From Desulfurococcales archaeon (lineage in GTDB: Archaea; Thermoproteota; Thermoprotei_A; Sulfolobales; AG1): a DNA stretch of 23,320 nucleotides. The position numbers and the translations under genes were made by a program. Numbering within the stretch: position 1 is the first letter of the stretch; every line of letters starts with the position of its first letter. The notes under the pieces were generated by a model that was not told where the DNA came from, searched no databases, and saw only the letters and a list, made by a program, of their open reading frames with translations. This document shows, in pieces, positions 15,107-23,320 of this stretch. Location of the stretch: contig JALXCO010000101.1 in the NCBI GenBank assembly GCA_026990885.1, positions 1 through 23,320 on the forward strand, read 5' to 3'.

Positions 15107-16951
15107 ATGCCGTTATTGGCGCATATGTTTTTTCCCTACAATAGCTTTAGAGCTGGTCAAAGAGAGGTATTGAAGGCTCTGAGTGGAAGCCTGGATAGAT
15201 TCAAGCATATAGTTTTGAAAGCCCCGACAGGATTTGGAAAAACGGCTCTCGCTATATCTGTTGGCCTAGCCAACTCGCCTACCCTTCATTCGGTTAGAAC
15301 TAGGAATGAGATTGATCCTATACTGAGGGACCTCAGGAAAATTAGTGGTAAATATAGCGAGGTGAGATACAGCTTTATACATTCCGCACATAAAATGTGT
15401 CCTGTTTTAAGGGGTAGGAATATAGATCCTGATAACTTCTGGATCAACTGCCAGATACTTAGAGCAACAGGCAACTGTAGCTATTATAGAGAGCTAGGTA
15501 ATGTTGGCGATGATGAGATATTTGAGATCGTTAAGTCAGGGATCCACCATACAGAGATCACCAAAAAGATAGCTAGAGGGCTCAGCGCATGCCCATTCTT
15601 TGCTTTGCTGGATCTTGCTAGAAAAGCGGATTATATAGCGCTAACTTACCCCTATATATTCTCAACAGAGTTTTTTGAGTCTGTTTTTGAAGATCTAGAT
15701 CCGAAAAGCTATATGGTGATTGTTGATGAGGCACATATAGTGCTGAAGCCGTACTCGATCTATTCATATGAGCTTGGGATTAAGAAAATTAGGCAGTCTC
15801 TAAATGAATTGAAGAAATATGGTGTAGACTATAGTAAAGAGCTGGAATCATTCCTATATAGGGTGCTTGGCTATATAGAAAAAGTAAAGGATAGAAATAG
15901 GCTGGTGAAGATCAGCAAAAATGATCTTGGAATCTCCAGAGAGCTAATCGATGAGATGGAGCACTATATTATCGATATAAAGAAAAGACTGCTAGAAGAT
16001 CAGCATTTAACATCTAATCAACTAGCTAGAAACGAGCTCGCCTTAACCAGTATTGCGAAAGCCCTATCTTTAGCTCTCGATGATAGATTCGAGGTGTTTA
16101 TACAGATCGATAGTAATGGAGGATCTAGAATCAATGTATCCGCTGTAGACTACGGCTTGCTAAAGGAATCCCTGGATAGATATAGAGCAGTTATATATAT
16201 GTCCGGGACCCCGCCACCAAAAAGCTTTATGGAGGAGGTTCTGGATCTTGAAAACATCAAGTATATAGATGCGCAGGACTATGGTGCGTGGTCCCCCTAC
16301 AGCAATATAGTGTCGATAGTGTTGACCGAGGTAACCTCAAGGTATGAGGAGCGTACTGAAACTATGTATAGGCTGTATGCTGCGTATATCGATAAGCTAT
16401 GTGAATTTGTGGATGGAGTAAAGCTAATAATATACCCAAGCTATATCCAGATGCGATCTATAGCTGAATACATATCGGGGTGTGCTTATAGCGTTTATGA
16501 AGATAGAGATACCTCTCTGGAGGAGCTAAGATCTAGAGCCCTTAGTGAGCCGAATCTATCTATACATGTAGTTGCTGGAGGTAAGGTGGCGGAGGGTGTT
16601 GAGCTGATATCAGAAAGCGGTTCGCTGATTAGGTCTGTTTTCGTTGCTGGTGTTCCGTATCCTTCAAACGATGATTTAACTGTAGAGGTGATAGCTAGAT
16701 TATCCCGCAGGATAGGATACAGCAGGGCCTATGACTACATATATAACCTTGATGCATCGATCAAGACACTTCAATCGATAGGAAGATCTATAAGGGGACC
16801 ACACGATTATTCTATAGTTGTTCTAGGTGATCGTAGATATATTTCAAGGAATCTCCGGAAATATATGGATGTAAGAATAAATTACTTTATAAGATCTATT
16901 GATATGTTCGAGAGATTGTTGGCTAGAATCAAGGCTAATAACTCGATATAG
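15107..16951 (+). CDS. XPD/Rad3-related Fe-S DNA helicase (SF2, DEAD_2 type)
   Basis: A 614-aa 5'-3' helicase of the XPD/DinG family. It shows the Q-like segment FRAGQREVL, Walker A APTGFGKT (39-46), motif Ia HSVRTRNEIDPIL, and the DEAH box (VDEAH, 206-210). Four cysteines at 98, 115, 124 and 162 are positioned to hold the family's 4Fe-4S cluster. Further on are MSGTPPP (motif III region) and motif VI TLQSIGRSIRGPHDYS around residue 555. All key residues are present, so it should be active in repair or in resolving blocked DNA. The ATG at 15107 has no clear Shine-Dalgarno; a second ATG at 15125 is a possible alternative. Adjacency to PCNA suggests a shared replication-repair operon. Confidence 0.88.
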   Translation: MPLLAHMFFPYNSFRAGQREVLKALSGSLDRFKHIVLKAPTGFGKTALAISVGLANSPTLHSVRTRNEIDPILRDLRKISGKYSEVRYSFIHSAHKMCPVLRGRNIDPDNFWINCQILRATGNCSYYRELGNVGDDEIFEIVKSGIHHTEITKKIARGLSACPFFALLDLARKADYIALTYPYIFSTEFFESVFEDLDPKSYMVIVDEAHIVLKPYSIYSYELGIKKIRQSLNELKKYGVDYSKELESFLYRVLGYIEKVKDRNRLVKISKNDLGISRELIDEMEHYIIDIKKRLLEDQHLTSNQLARNELALTSIAKALSLALDDRFEVFIQIDSNGGSRINVSAVDYGLLKESLDRYRAVIYMSGTPPPKSFMEEVLDLENIKYIDAQDYGAWSPYSNIVSIVLTEVTSRYEERTETMYRLYAAYIDKLCEFVDGVKLIIYPSYIQMRSIAEYISGCAYSVYEDRDTSLEELRSRALSEPNLSIHVVAGGKVAEGVELISESGSLIRSVFVAGVPYPSNDDLTVEVIARLSRRIGYSRAYDYIYNLDASIKTLQSIGRSIRGPHDYSIVVLGDRRYISRNLRKYMDVRINYFIRSIDMFERLLARIKANNSI

Positions 16952-17053
16952 CTGATGCCTAGATGGGTGAGTAGAGTATATTATATCTATTTTTGTTAAC
17001 CCGTGTTTAAATCAATTTATATTTCTAAGGGATAGTATATATTAGGTGGCATA

Positions 17054-17434
17054 ATGGGTTTAAGTAAGGAGGTTAAAGAGGAGTGGAAGAAGAGAATAGT
17101 GGACACACTGAAAAAGATATATGATCCCGAGATCCCGATATCGATATATGATCTCGGATTAATATACGGTATAGACATCAGCGATGATGGAGTGGTAACG
17201 GTTACTATGACCTTGACCGCTATAGGATGCCCAGTCTCTACAGAGCTGCCCTACCACGTCTACGAGACTCTAGCTGGTGTATTGCCTGAAGCGAAGGAGA
17301 TATATGTTGATGTTGTCTACGATCCTCCATGGACGCCGGAGAAGATGACTGAGGAGGGTAGAAGGATGTTTCTCGAGATATATGGATATGATATAGTTGA
17401 GCAATGGAAGCAGAGGATGTCGTCAAATAGGTAA
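17054..17434 (+). CDS. DUF59/MIP18-family protein (SufT/PaaD-like), Fe-S cluster maturation
   Basis: A 126-aa protein with a complete DUF59 domain: the family signature DPEIPISIYDLGLIYGI near residues 19-35, a strand pair VVTVTMTLT, and the conserved cysteine in TAIGCPVS. It ends with VDVVYDPPWTPEKMTEEGR, as in PaaD/SufT-like proteins. Members help load or repair Fe-S clusters. The ATG at 17054 follows AGGTGG (17044-17049). A TATA-like TTTATATTT near 17016-17024 would start the transcript very close to the Shine-Dalgarno. The Fe-S helicase gene ends 102 bases upstream, but a direct link is only speculation. Confidence 0.85.
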   Translation: MGLSKEVKEEWKKRIVDTLKKIYDPEIPISIYDLGLIYGIDISDDGVVTVTMTLTAIGCPVSTELPYHVYETLAGVLPEAKEIYVDVVYDPPWTPEKMTEEGRRMFLEIYGYDIVEQWKQRMSSNR

Positions 17435-17467
17435 GGCTGGGCTAGATACAGAGAGTTGTGGGTGTAG

Positions 17468-17478
17468 CTTATAAATAA
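17468..17478 (+). promoter_or_regulatory. TATA box of the seryl-tRNA synthetase gene
   Basis: CTTATAAATA around 17469-17478 would set transcription start near 17499. That gives a leader of about 25 nt containing GGAGGT at 17516-17521, 3 bases before the TTG start. Confidence 0.45.
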
Positions 17479-17524
17479 AACGCTAATAAGGGTTAGTGGT
17501 ATTTAGATACGATGTGGAGGTCCC

Positions 17525-18898
17525 TTGAGCTGGAGCATTCTAGAAATGCTTAGAAAGGAGCCTGAGAGACTTAAGGAGCATGTGAAGAAAAGGCTTATGG
17601 ATCCGTCTATAGTCGATCAGGCAGTGGCTATTGATACTAGATGGAGGCAGCTATTGAGCAAGATAAACGAGATGCGGCATAAACATAACAAGATTAGCGA
17701 GGAGATATCAAGGATTAGGTCGCACGAGGAACGTATAGCTAAGATCGAGCAGGCTAAGAAGGTGCTTAAAGAATTAGAGGGTCTAGAGGCTGAACTTAAG
17801 CGTGTGGAGGATGAGAGAAAGAAGATCCTTTATTCTCTACCCAATATAGTTGATGATTCAGTACCCATAGGGGATGAGTCAGCTTCAAGAGTCGTAAGGG
17901 TTTGGGGGCTGGCTAAAGTATATAGAGAGCATCTAGCCAGGTTCAAGGAGCAGCTGCAGGGATACGAGATGGGGTATAGGGTTATTGATTGGAAGCCTGT
18001 TGGGCATGCTGATATGCTTGAAAAGGTTCTTGGGCTGGGTAATACGGTTAAGGCCTCGGAGGTTGCTGGCTCCAGGTTCTACTATATATTTGATGATATA
18101 GTGTGGCTTGATATAGCTCTCCAGCTGTATGCGGTGGATATTATGACTTCTAAGGGATACACTCTGGTTGTGCCTCCATACATGCTTAGAGGTGAAGTGA
18201 TTACTGCGGTTACTGACTATATGAGTCTGAAAGATGCTATCTACAAGGTGGAGGGTGAGGACCTGTATTTGATAGGTACTGCGGAGCATTCATTGGCGGC
18301 TCTGCATAAAGGCGAGGATATAGATGAGGATAGGTTACCAATTAAGTATGTTGGCATGAGCCCCTGTTTCAGGAAGGAGGCTGGTGCAGGTAATAGGGAC
18401 CTCAAGGGTATTTTCAGGGTTCACCAGTTCCACAAGATCGAACAATTCATATATGCGTTGCCTGAACAGAGCTGGGATATGCTTGAGGAGCTCATCTCCA
18501 ACTCTGAGGAGCTTTTTAGGGGTTTAGAGCTCCCGTATAGGGTTATAAACATTGCCTCAGGGGATCTTGGTGCTCCAGCAGCTAAGAAGTACGATCTCGA
18601 GGTATGGATGCCTGCCCAAGGCTTATTTAGAGAGATGGTGAGTGCTAGCAACGATCTTGATTGGCAGAGCTATAGGCTTAGGATAAAGTATGTTAGGAGA
18701 AAGGGTAGGAAGAAAGGCTATGTTCACACGCTAAACTCAACAGCTATAGCAAGCACAAGGACGATCACGGCTATACTCGAAAATAACCAGGATCCGGAAG
18801 GTGTTGTGGAGATCCCGAAGATCCTAAGGAGATACCTGGAGATATTTAAGAATGCACCTAAAGACTATATATATCCTTCATCGAGAGATGCACGCTAG
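17525..18898 (+). CDS. serS: Seryl-tRNA synthetase (class II, canonical type)
   Basis: A 457-aa SerRS that charges tRNA-Ser. The N-terminal long antiparallel coiled coil, which grips the tRNA long variable arm, covers about residues 34-105. The class II catalytic domain shows TAEHSLAALH (252-261), motif 2 with PCFRKEAGAGNRDLKGIFRVHQF (280-302) and motif 3 STAIASTRTITAILENNQ near the C-terminus. This is the canonical enzyme, not the methanogen SerRS2. TTG at 17525 is chosen because GGAGGT precedes it and the protein begins MSWSILEMLR, matching the family N-terminus; an ATG at 17512 is out of frame. The next gene encodes aRF1. Confidence 0.93.
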   Translation: MSWSILEMLRKEPERLKEHVKKRLMDPSIVDQAVAIDTRWRQLLSKINEMRHKHNKISEEISRIRSHEERIAKIEQAKKVLKELEGLEAELKRVEDERKKILYSLPNIVDDSVPIGDESASRVVRVWGLAKVYREHLARFKEQLQGYEMGYRVIDWKPVGHADMLEKVLGLGNTVKASEVAGSRFYYIFDDIVWLDIALQLYAVDIMTSKGYTLVVPPYMLRGEVITAVTDYMSLKDAIYKVEGEDLYLIGTAEHSLAALHKGEDIDEDRLPIKYVGMSPCFRKEAGAGNRDLKGIFRVHQFHKIEQFIYALPEQSWDMLEELISNSEELFRGLELPYRVINIASGDLGAPAAKKYDLEVWMPAQGLFREMVSASNDLDWQSYRLRIKYVRRKGRKKGYVHTLNSTAIASTRTITAILENNQDPEGVVEIPKILRRYLEIFKNAPKDYIYPSSRDAR

Positions 18899-18960
18899 AG
18901 AACTGCCTTTACCTTATATTTCTCTTTGAAATATATTTTGGGGGATATCAATTTAGCGAG

Positions 18961-20049
18961 CTGAAGATAGATAGGAGAACGTTAAGGAACGTTATAAATA
19001 CAGTTAAACAGTGGAAGGCTGGAGCAACTATTCTTCTGAGCCTATATATTCCTCCAGGGAGACCTGTGTCTGATGTTCTAGAGTTATTGAGGAGAGAACT
19101 ATCGATAGCAGGAAATATAAAGCTAAAGAAAACAAGAAACGCTGTTGAGCAGGCACTGAGTATGGCTATAGATAGATTAACTAAGATAAACAAGATCCCA
19201 GATACAGGCCTGGTTGTTTTCGCCGGCGTCAATCCCGACTCCGGCGATAGCATATGCCTGGTTTTTGCTCCGCCAGACCCTGTTAATGTCTTCTTCTACA
19301 GAACAGACAAATGGTTCCATACAGAATTTCTGGAGCCGATGCTTGAGGAGTCTGAGGTGTATGGAATAATAATTGTGGAGAGGGACCAAGCAACTATAGC
19401 CCTGCTGAAGCCAAGCGGCTATATAATTCTTGAAGAGCTGGATGAGTTTATTCCGGGTAAGCATTCTAAGGGTGGTCAGAGCCAGAGGAGATTTGACAGA
19501 ATCATTGAGCAGATGGTTGAGGACTTCTACAAGAAAGTGGGGGAGAAGGCTAACAAGCACTTCATACCTTTGCTTGAGGAGAAGAAGCTTAAGGGCATAT
19601 TAGTAGGGGGTCCCGGATACTCTAAAATAGACTTTATTAAGGGTGGCTACCTCGACTATAGGCTTAGATCTAAAATTATAGGTGAGCCTATAGATGTTTC
19701 GTATCAAGGCGAGCCTGGCGTAAGGGAGCTATTGAATAAAGCGGCCCACTTGATTAAGGGTCAAAGATATGTTGAGTCTATAAGTGCTGTCGAGGAATTC
19801 AAGATGCATCTAGTTAAGGATGATGGGTTAGCTATATACGGGTTGAATGATATAAAGGAGGCATTGAAGATGGGTGCTATAGATAAGTTGATAGTTGTGG
19901 AGGATCACGATGCGTTAGACGAGCTAGAGGAGCTGGCCAAAAAGAATGGCTCGCACGTATATATAATCAGCCCTGATCTTCCGGAGGGAGGATGGATCAA
20001 GAAAACGTTTCAGGGGGTTGTAGCTATACTTAGATACCAGATATATTAG
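18961..20049 (+). CDS. prf1: Peptide chain release factor aRF1 (start uncertain, probably non-ATG)
   Basis: Archaeal release factor 1 recognises all three stop codons and triggers peptide release. With the CTG at 18961 as start it is 362 aa, close to the family length. The N domain carries the conserved WKAGATILLSLYIPPGRP (18-35) and NIKL at 52-55 (NIKS in eukaryotes); the YxCxxxF position reads VVFAGVNP. The catalytic GGQ is in GKHSKGGQSQRRF at about 171-173. The C-terminal domain follows. The first in-frame GTG (19066) would delete the conserved first 35 residues. No ATG, GTG or TTG exists in frame between it and a TAA at 18859, so the start is CTG or another codon, or involves recoding. 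A TATA-like CTTATATTT lies at about 18914-18921, and GGGGGA at 18940-18945. Confidence 0.9.
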   Translation: MKIDRRTLRNVINTVKQWKAGATILLSLYIPPGRPVSDVLELLRRELSIAGNIKLKKTRNAVEQALSMAIDRLTKINKIPDTGLVVFAGVNPDSGDSICLVFAPPDPVNVFFYRTDKWFHTEFLEPMLEESEVYGIIIVERDQATIALLKPSGYIILEELDEFIPGKHSKGGQSQRRFDRIIEQMVEDFYKKVGEKANKHFIPLLEEKKLKGILVGGPGYSKIDFIKGGYLDYRLRSKIIGEPIDVSYQGEPGVRELLNKAAHLIKGQRYVESISAVEEFKMHLVKDDGLAIYGLNDIKEALKMGAIDKLIVVEDHDALDELEELAKKNGSHVYIISPDLPEGGWIKKTFQGVVAILRYQIY

Positions 20050-20076
20050 GGGTTGCTTATTTAGTTAGCGGCTTAG

Positions 20077-20096
20077 ATCTCTTTGTTTTCGTTTTC
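20077..20096 (+). terminator. T-rich archaeal-type terminator after aRF1
   Basis: The short gap between convergent genes contains a pyrimidine tract with CTTTGTTTTCGTTTT, 28 bases after the aRF1 stop. Oligo-T runs of this kind end archaeal transcripts. No hairpin is needed or seen. Confidence 0.4.
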
Positions 20097-20106
20097 ACTA
20101 TTATGC

Positions 20107-21294
20107 CTATATGATTGGTGTGTGTGGTTCGTAGCATGTGAAATCCATATCTTTGCCTTCTCTCTCTCGAGATGGTTTAAGCAGTGTTAATTCAGGATCT
20201 ATTCTTCTCCCGCTAGCTAGTTTTGCTAGCTGTATACCTAGATAGGGACCTCTAGTTATGCCGTACGAGCTTAAGCCATAGATCAGGTAGAGGTTCCTGT
20301 ATACATCATGTTCGCCTAGAACCGGTAGCAGATCATGTGTTGTATCACATGGATAGGCCCAGCTTGAAACCATCTTTGCTTCTTCAATTCTTGGGAATCT
20401 TTCTCTCAGATCAAATACCACTTTATAGAGTATTTCATGATCTATATACAGCCCTTCGCTAGGGTCATTAATTACTCTGCAGGGACCATCACCCACCAAT
20501 AGCCTGTTTTCCGATTCCTTCACTATATATGCCCTGGTTGATAAATCAAATATAACTGGCACATCTGTTCTAACCCTATACGTAACGCTACTCAGCTGGC
20601 ATTTATAGTATATCTGTCTGGGTAGGGGTTCTTTGAGCCCGTTGCCAATGAAGAAATCCCTTGTGTACGCACCTACATTAAGTATATAGGTACCGGCTTT
20701 TAACGGGTACTTGATGCATTCACCGTTCACTTTATAGACTTTGCTGTCTGCACCTATCTTTAGCGTTACCCTCCCGCATTTTTCATAGATCACCCCATCG
20801 CTATCTAATATCTCCCTTTTCAGCGCTGAGCACAGTCTTGATACATCTATTACTAGATCCCGATCTGTATACAACCCAACTTCACCGCTGTCTACACGTA
20901 GATCACTAACTATCTGGTTAAGTTCGTCATCGTATATGACTCTATAGTTTATATTGTTGGATTTTAGAATCAATGAAAAACGATCCAGCATTCTAGAACC
21001 AGGTAGTAGAGTGAGTAGACCTCTCGATCTGATTATTCTATAGTCATCCCCAAGCAATCTATCTATCTCCTCTATTAATCTAATCGAATTCAGCGATGCC
21101 TTCACATCGAATCTTAATGGTAGCTGCACAGTAACTATACCTGCAGACCTCGATGCGGCACCTGAACACAGGATATCTCTTTCTAAAATAGCTATCCTGC
21201 CACCACTACCTATTAGTTCTCTCGCAGCAAATAATGCTGGTATCCCTCCACCGATTAATATATAGTCGTATGTATCTGCGGCAGAGGTCCCCAT
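20107..21294 (-). CDS. FAD-dependent oxidoreductase, DAO family (amino acid/sarcosine/glycerol-phosphate oxidase type)
   Basis: A 395-aa flavoprotein with the DAO fold. The N-terminal YILIGGGIPALFAARELI holds the FAD motif (residues 11-28) with the ribose-binding E38 in IAILERD. It is followed by CSGAASRSAGIV (43-54), typical of DadA, SoxB and GlpO relatives. The C-terminal YLIYGLSSYGITRGPYLG closes the FAD site. It probably oxidises an amine or amino acid; the substrate cannot be read. A GTG at 21303 is in frame, but the ATG at 21294 is preferred because AGGTG (21301-21305) lies 6 bases upstream of it. It is divergent from the winged-helix regulator gene. Confidence 0.82.
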   Translation of the reverse strand: MGTSAADTYDYILIGGGIPALFAARELIGSGGRIAILERDILCSGAASRSAGIVTVQLPLRFDVKASLNSIRLIEEIDRLLGDDYRIIRSRGLLTLLPGSRMLDRFSLILKSNNINYRVIYDDELNQIVSDLRVDSGEVGLYTDRDLVIDVSRLCSALKREILDSDGVIYEKCGRVTLKIGADSKVYKVNGECIKYPLKAGTYILNVGAYTRDFFIGNGLKEPLPRQIYYKCQLSSVTYRVRTDVPVIFDLSTRAYIVKESENRLLVGDGPCRVINDPSEGLYIDHEILYKVVFDLRERFPRIEEAKMVSSWAYPCDTTHDLLPVLGEHDVYRNLYLIYGLSSYGITRGPYLGIQLAKLASGRRIDPELTLLKPSREREGKDMDFTCYEPHTPII

Positions 21295-21420
21295 GCTATA
21301 CACCTAGAGTAGAACTTACATGGGTTAGCATGTTATCTATAATGCCTTGATCTATATGCCCGATTCCCTCCACACTATAAACATAATTATGGTAAGCATT
21401 AATTTATATTTGGGATAAAT

Positions 21421-22107
21421 TTGAGTTCATCTGACGAGCTAGTTTTATCATACCTTAAAAAGAATCCCAATTCTAAGCCTAGAGAAATTGCGGATGGAAC
21501 AGGTTTGAGTCTAACTACAGTAAGGATAGCCCTTAATAGGCTGAGGGAAAGGGGTCTTGTTGTTCGCACCAGCAAAGGTTATATGGCTAGGCACGGTAAG
21601 CCCGATAAAGCAGGCACGAATGATATATCCGTAGCTACAGTTGATGATACATATAGTAAAGAGCTGAATGAGCTAAGGGAGCGAATTGAAAATACCGAGA
21701 AAATCGTAAAGGATCTCTGGGACAAGGTTAGGGAGCTAGAAAAGATGATTAGGGACATGAGATCTGATATAGATCTCTTAAAGACCAGCAGTAAGATTAT
21801 CCCTACCTCTAAACCGGATGTTTTTATAGATGCAATTAGAAAAGAGAAGATACTAACGATTGGTGAGGCCAGAAAAATCATAGCGAGAACACCATATAGC
21901 CTAGAGAAATACGTCAATGATGGTGTGGTCTATGTTGTTCGGGACTTGGTGGTGTATAGGGATTTTCTGGATGCCGTGATGAGTAAGCTACCTATAAAGG
22001 TTAACGATCTATCGAGATTCAGCACTAGAGAGAGAATACTTATTGAGGCATTGATTTCCGAAGGTATATTATATATAGATCGTGGGAAAGAAATAAAGAA
22101 GGTGTGA
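21421..22107 (+). CDS. Winged-helix DNA-binding protein with coiled coil
   Basis: A 228-aa likely transcription regulator. Residues 1-57 form a winged helix: VLSYLKKNPNSKPREIADGT, then the recognition helix SLTTVRIALNRLRERGLVVRT and the wing KGYMAR. After a polar linker, residues about 77-122 make a heptad-rich coiled coil (LNELRERIENTEKIVKDLW and onward), probably for dimerisation. The C-terminal 100 residues contain ILTIGEARKIIA and VYVVRDLVVYRDFLDAVMS, which I do not recognise and which may be a second DNA-binding or ligand domain. The start is TTG at 21421. No strong Shine-Dalgarno is seen, so a leaderless or near-leaderless message is possible. Divergence from the DAO gene hints at local regulation, unproven. 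Confidence 0.75.
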   Translation: MSSSDELVLSYLKKNPNSKPREIADGTGLSLTTVRIALNRLRERGLVVRTSKGYMARHGKPDKAGTNDISVATVDDTYSKELNELRERIENTEKIVKDLWDKVRELEKMIRDMRSDIDLLKTSSKIIPTSKPDVFIDAIRKEKILTIGEARKIIARTPYSLEKYVNDGVVYVVRDLVVYRDFLDAVMSKLPIKVNDLSRFSTRERILIEALISEGILYIDRGKEIKKV

Positions 22108-22218
22108 TTTAGGGGCCAAGTAGCAAATAATATTTAACAGTACAATTCTGCTGTAATTTTTAACTTAGAATTAAATTTAAGTTTATGCTCTATCTAATAT
22201 TTTTGAGGATGATGTGTA

Positions 22219-23320
22219 TTGGGTAGATATATAGTGTTCTCTATAGCTCTGCTGTTTTCCCTATTAATATTGTTTAGCGCCGTTACCTATGCATCGTATA
22301 GTTACTCATTCAATATTGTTGCTTCAAGCAGTATTATAGATCCAGAGGTGAAGAGAGAGGTCCTCAATGAAGGTAGAGCCGAGGCAGTGATTATCGCTAG
22401 GGATATGGATTCCCTAGATACCCTTATCAGGGATCTTGGTCAAAAGGTGATTAGGCAGTATACATTTGCCCCCTATGCATTGGTTGATGTTTCGATAAAT
22501 GATCTAGCGTGGCTTGCTCTCGATCTGAGAATAAGTTCTATAGCCCCAAACTTTAGGCTTCAGATACAGCCACTTCAACTTTATCCAGTCAGCTTTGAGG
22601 CTATGCAGCAGGAAGAGTTGAGTGTTCCTTCTCTGGTTAGCTGGGCTCTCTTTAGGATGGGTGTAACTCCAACATGGAAGGAGTTTAGGGTTACTGGAAA
22701 GGATATAATTATAGCTACTCTTGATACTGGTGTGAATATAGATCATCCGCTTATAAGGGACAAGATCTTTACTGTGGATCCAGATGACCCCAAGTATCCA
22801 GGGGGATGGATAGAGTTTGACGGGAAAGGCAATCCTGTTTGTTCCGAGCCCAGAGATACGCAGGGTCACGGAACTTGGGTTACATCTATAGCTGTTGGCG
22901 GGGACACAGAATCTATTCTAGTTGGTGTAGCTCCAAACGCAAAGTTTATCCATGCTCTAGTATTGCCGGGAGGCTTTGGAACCTTTGCCCAGGTGCTTGC
23001 CGGAATTGAGTGGGCTGCAGATCCCTACATATGTGACACTAGGCAAAAGGTTAGCGAGGTGCTGGGAGAACCGTTTAAGCCTCATGTTGTTTCCATGAGT
23101 TTTGGGGCTTTAGGTAATTATTCGAACTATCTTCTTCCGGCAATCAAGGCTCTATTAGAGAGAAACATAATACCGGTAGCGGCTATAGGCAATGGAGGTC
23201 CCTATTCAAGCTCTAATCCAGGCAATATATGGGGCGTATTTGCTGCCGGTGCGCTCAATCGTGATGACACCGTAGCGTTCTTTAGCTCTGGAGAGGTTGT
23301 CGAATGGCCTGAACCCCCCA
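22219..23320 (+). CDS. Secreted subtilisin-like serine protease (S8), partial at window edge
   Basis: The open frame runs off the window after 367 codons. Residues 4-26 are a hydrophobic signal sequence (YIVFSIALLFSLLILFSAV). Residues 55-111 resemble an inhibitor I9-like propeptide (AVIIARDMDSLDTLIRDLG through LRISSIAP). The catalytic domain starts near 140 with the Asp motif IIIATLDTGV (D169), the His motif QGHGTWVTSIA (H217) and the oxyanion Asn in AAIGNGGP (N325). The GTSxA serine lies beyond the window. The start must be TTG at 22219: an in-frame TGA lies three codons upstream and the next ATG is well inside the propeptide. GAGG at 22205-22208 is a possible ribosome site. The protein is expected outside the cell or on its surface. 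Confidence 0.9.
   Translation, partial: MGRYIVFSIALLFSLLILFSAVTYASYSYSFNIVASSSIIDPEVKREVLNEGRAEAVIIARDMDSLDTLIRDLGQKVIRQYTFAPYALVDVSINDLAWLALDLRISSIAPNFRLQIQPLQLYPVSFEAMQQEELSVPSLVSWALFRMGVTPTWKEFRVTGKDIIIATLDTGVNIDHPLIRDKIFTVDPDDPKYPGGWIEFDGKGNPVCSEPRDTQGHGTWVTSIAVGGDTESILVGVAPNAKFIHALVLPGGFGTFAQVLAGIEWAADPYICDTRQKVSEVLGEPFKPHVVSMSFGALGNYSNYLLPAIKALLERNIIPVAAIGNGGPYSSSNPGNIWGVFAAGALNRDDTVAFFSSGEVVEWPEPP

Noticed and set aside
21295..21303. GTG at 21303 as start of the DAO-family flavoprotein
   Set aside because: It lies within the AGGTG ribosome site that serves the ATG at 21294.
22504..22869. 121-codon minus-strand frame near the window end
   Set aside because: It is antisense to the subtilase, whose catalytic Asp and His motifs establish the coding strand.

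Overview
The window looks like a chromosomal segment of a hyperthermophilic crenarchaeon (Thermoproteota, class Thermoprotei; a Desulfurococcales/Ignisphaera-like organism is a guess). The evidence is the gene content: archaeal uS15, KEOPS Pcc1, PCNA, an Fe-S XPD-type helicase, aRF1, ROK glucokinase and a class III signal peptide on a solute-binding protein. The DNA is AT-rich with ATA/AGA/AGG-heavy codon use, many TTG starts (6 of about 22 genes), archaeal TATA boxes and short leaders. Genes are tightly packed. No rRNA, tRNA, CRISPR array, insertion sequence or phage gene was seen, and no gap exceeds 300 bases.

Layout. 55-741 (-): riboflavin-pathway reductase. 823-1251 (+): UspA-like stress protein, convergent with a minus-strand informational operon at 1244-3222 that runs uS15, then a degenerate DHH/RecJ-Cdc45-like protein, then Pcc1. 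3223-3496 is a GC-rich gap that may hold a structured RNA or a decayed gene. 3497-6705 is an ion-homeostasis block: TrkH-type K+ transporter (-), small MscS-like channel (-) and a TrkA/RCK regulatory subunit (+). 6739-9073 (+): ROK sugar kinase, then a CrtI-like flavoprotein. 9083-13673 (-): an oligopeptide-type ABC importer operon (binding protein, DppB, DppC) with no ATPase genes. 13928-16951 (+): an unknown 128-aa protein, PCNA and an XPD/Rad3-family helicase, apparently one operon. 17054-20049 (+): a DUF59/SufT-like protein, seryl-tRNA synthetase and aRF1. 20107-21294 (-): DAO-family flavoprotein. 21421-22107 (+): winged-helix coiled-coil regulator. 22219 to the window edge (+): secreted subtilase, cut off.

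The most unusual part is the ABC operon. Its binding protein reads as a circular permutation of the SBP_bac_5 fold: the segment that normally ends the protein comes first, after the signal peptide and linker, and the usual N-terminal segment follows. Its DppC partner carries about 300 extra residues between TM1 and the conserved permease domain, with repeats that look like a beta-propeller and lie on the outer face. The two oddities sit in one operon and suggest a modified docking arrangement.

A second theme is translation initiation. For both TrkH and aRF1, clearly homologous N-terminal coding sequence extends upstream of every in-frame ATG, GTG or TTG. This implies a non-canonical start such as CTG or ATT, recoding in the aRF1 case, or sequence errors.
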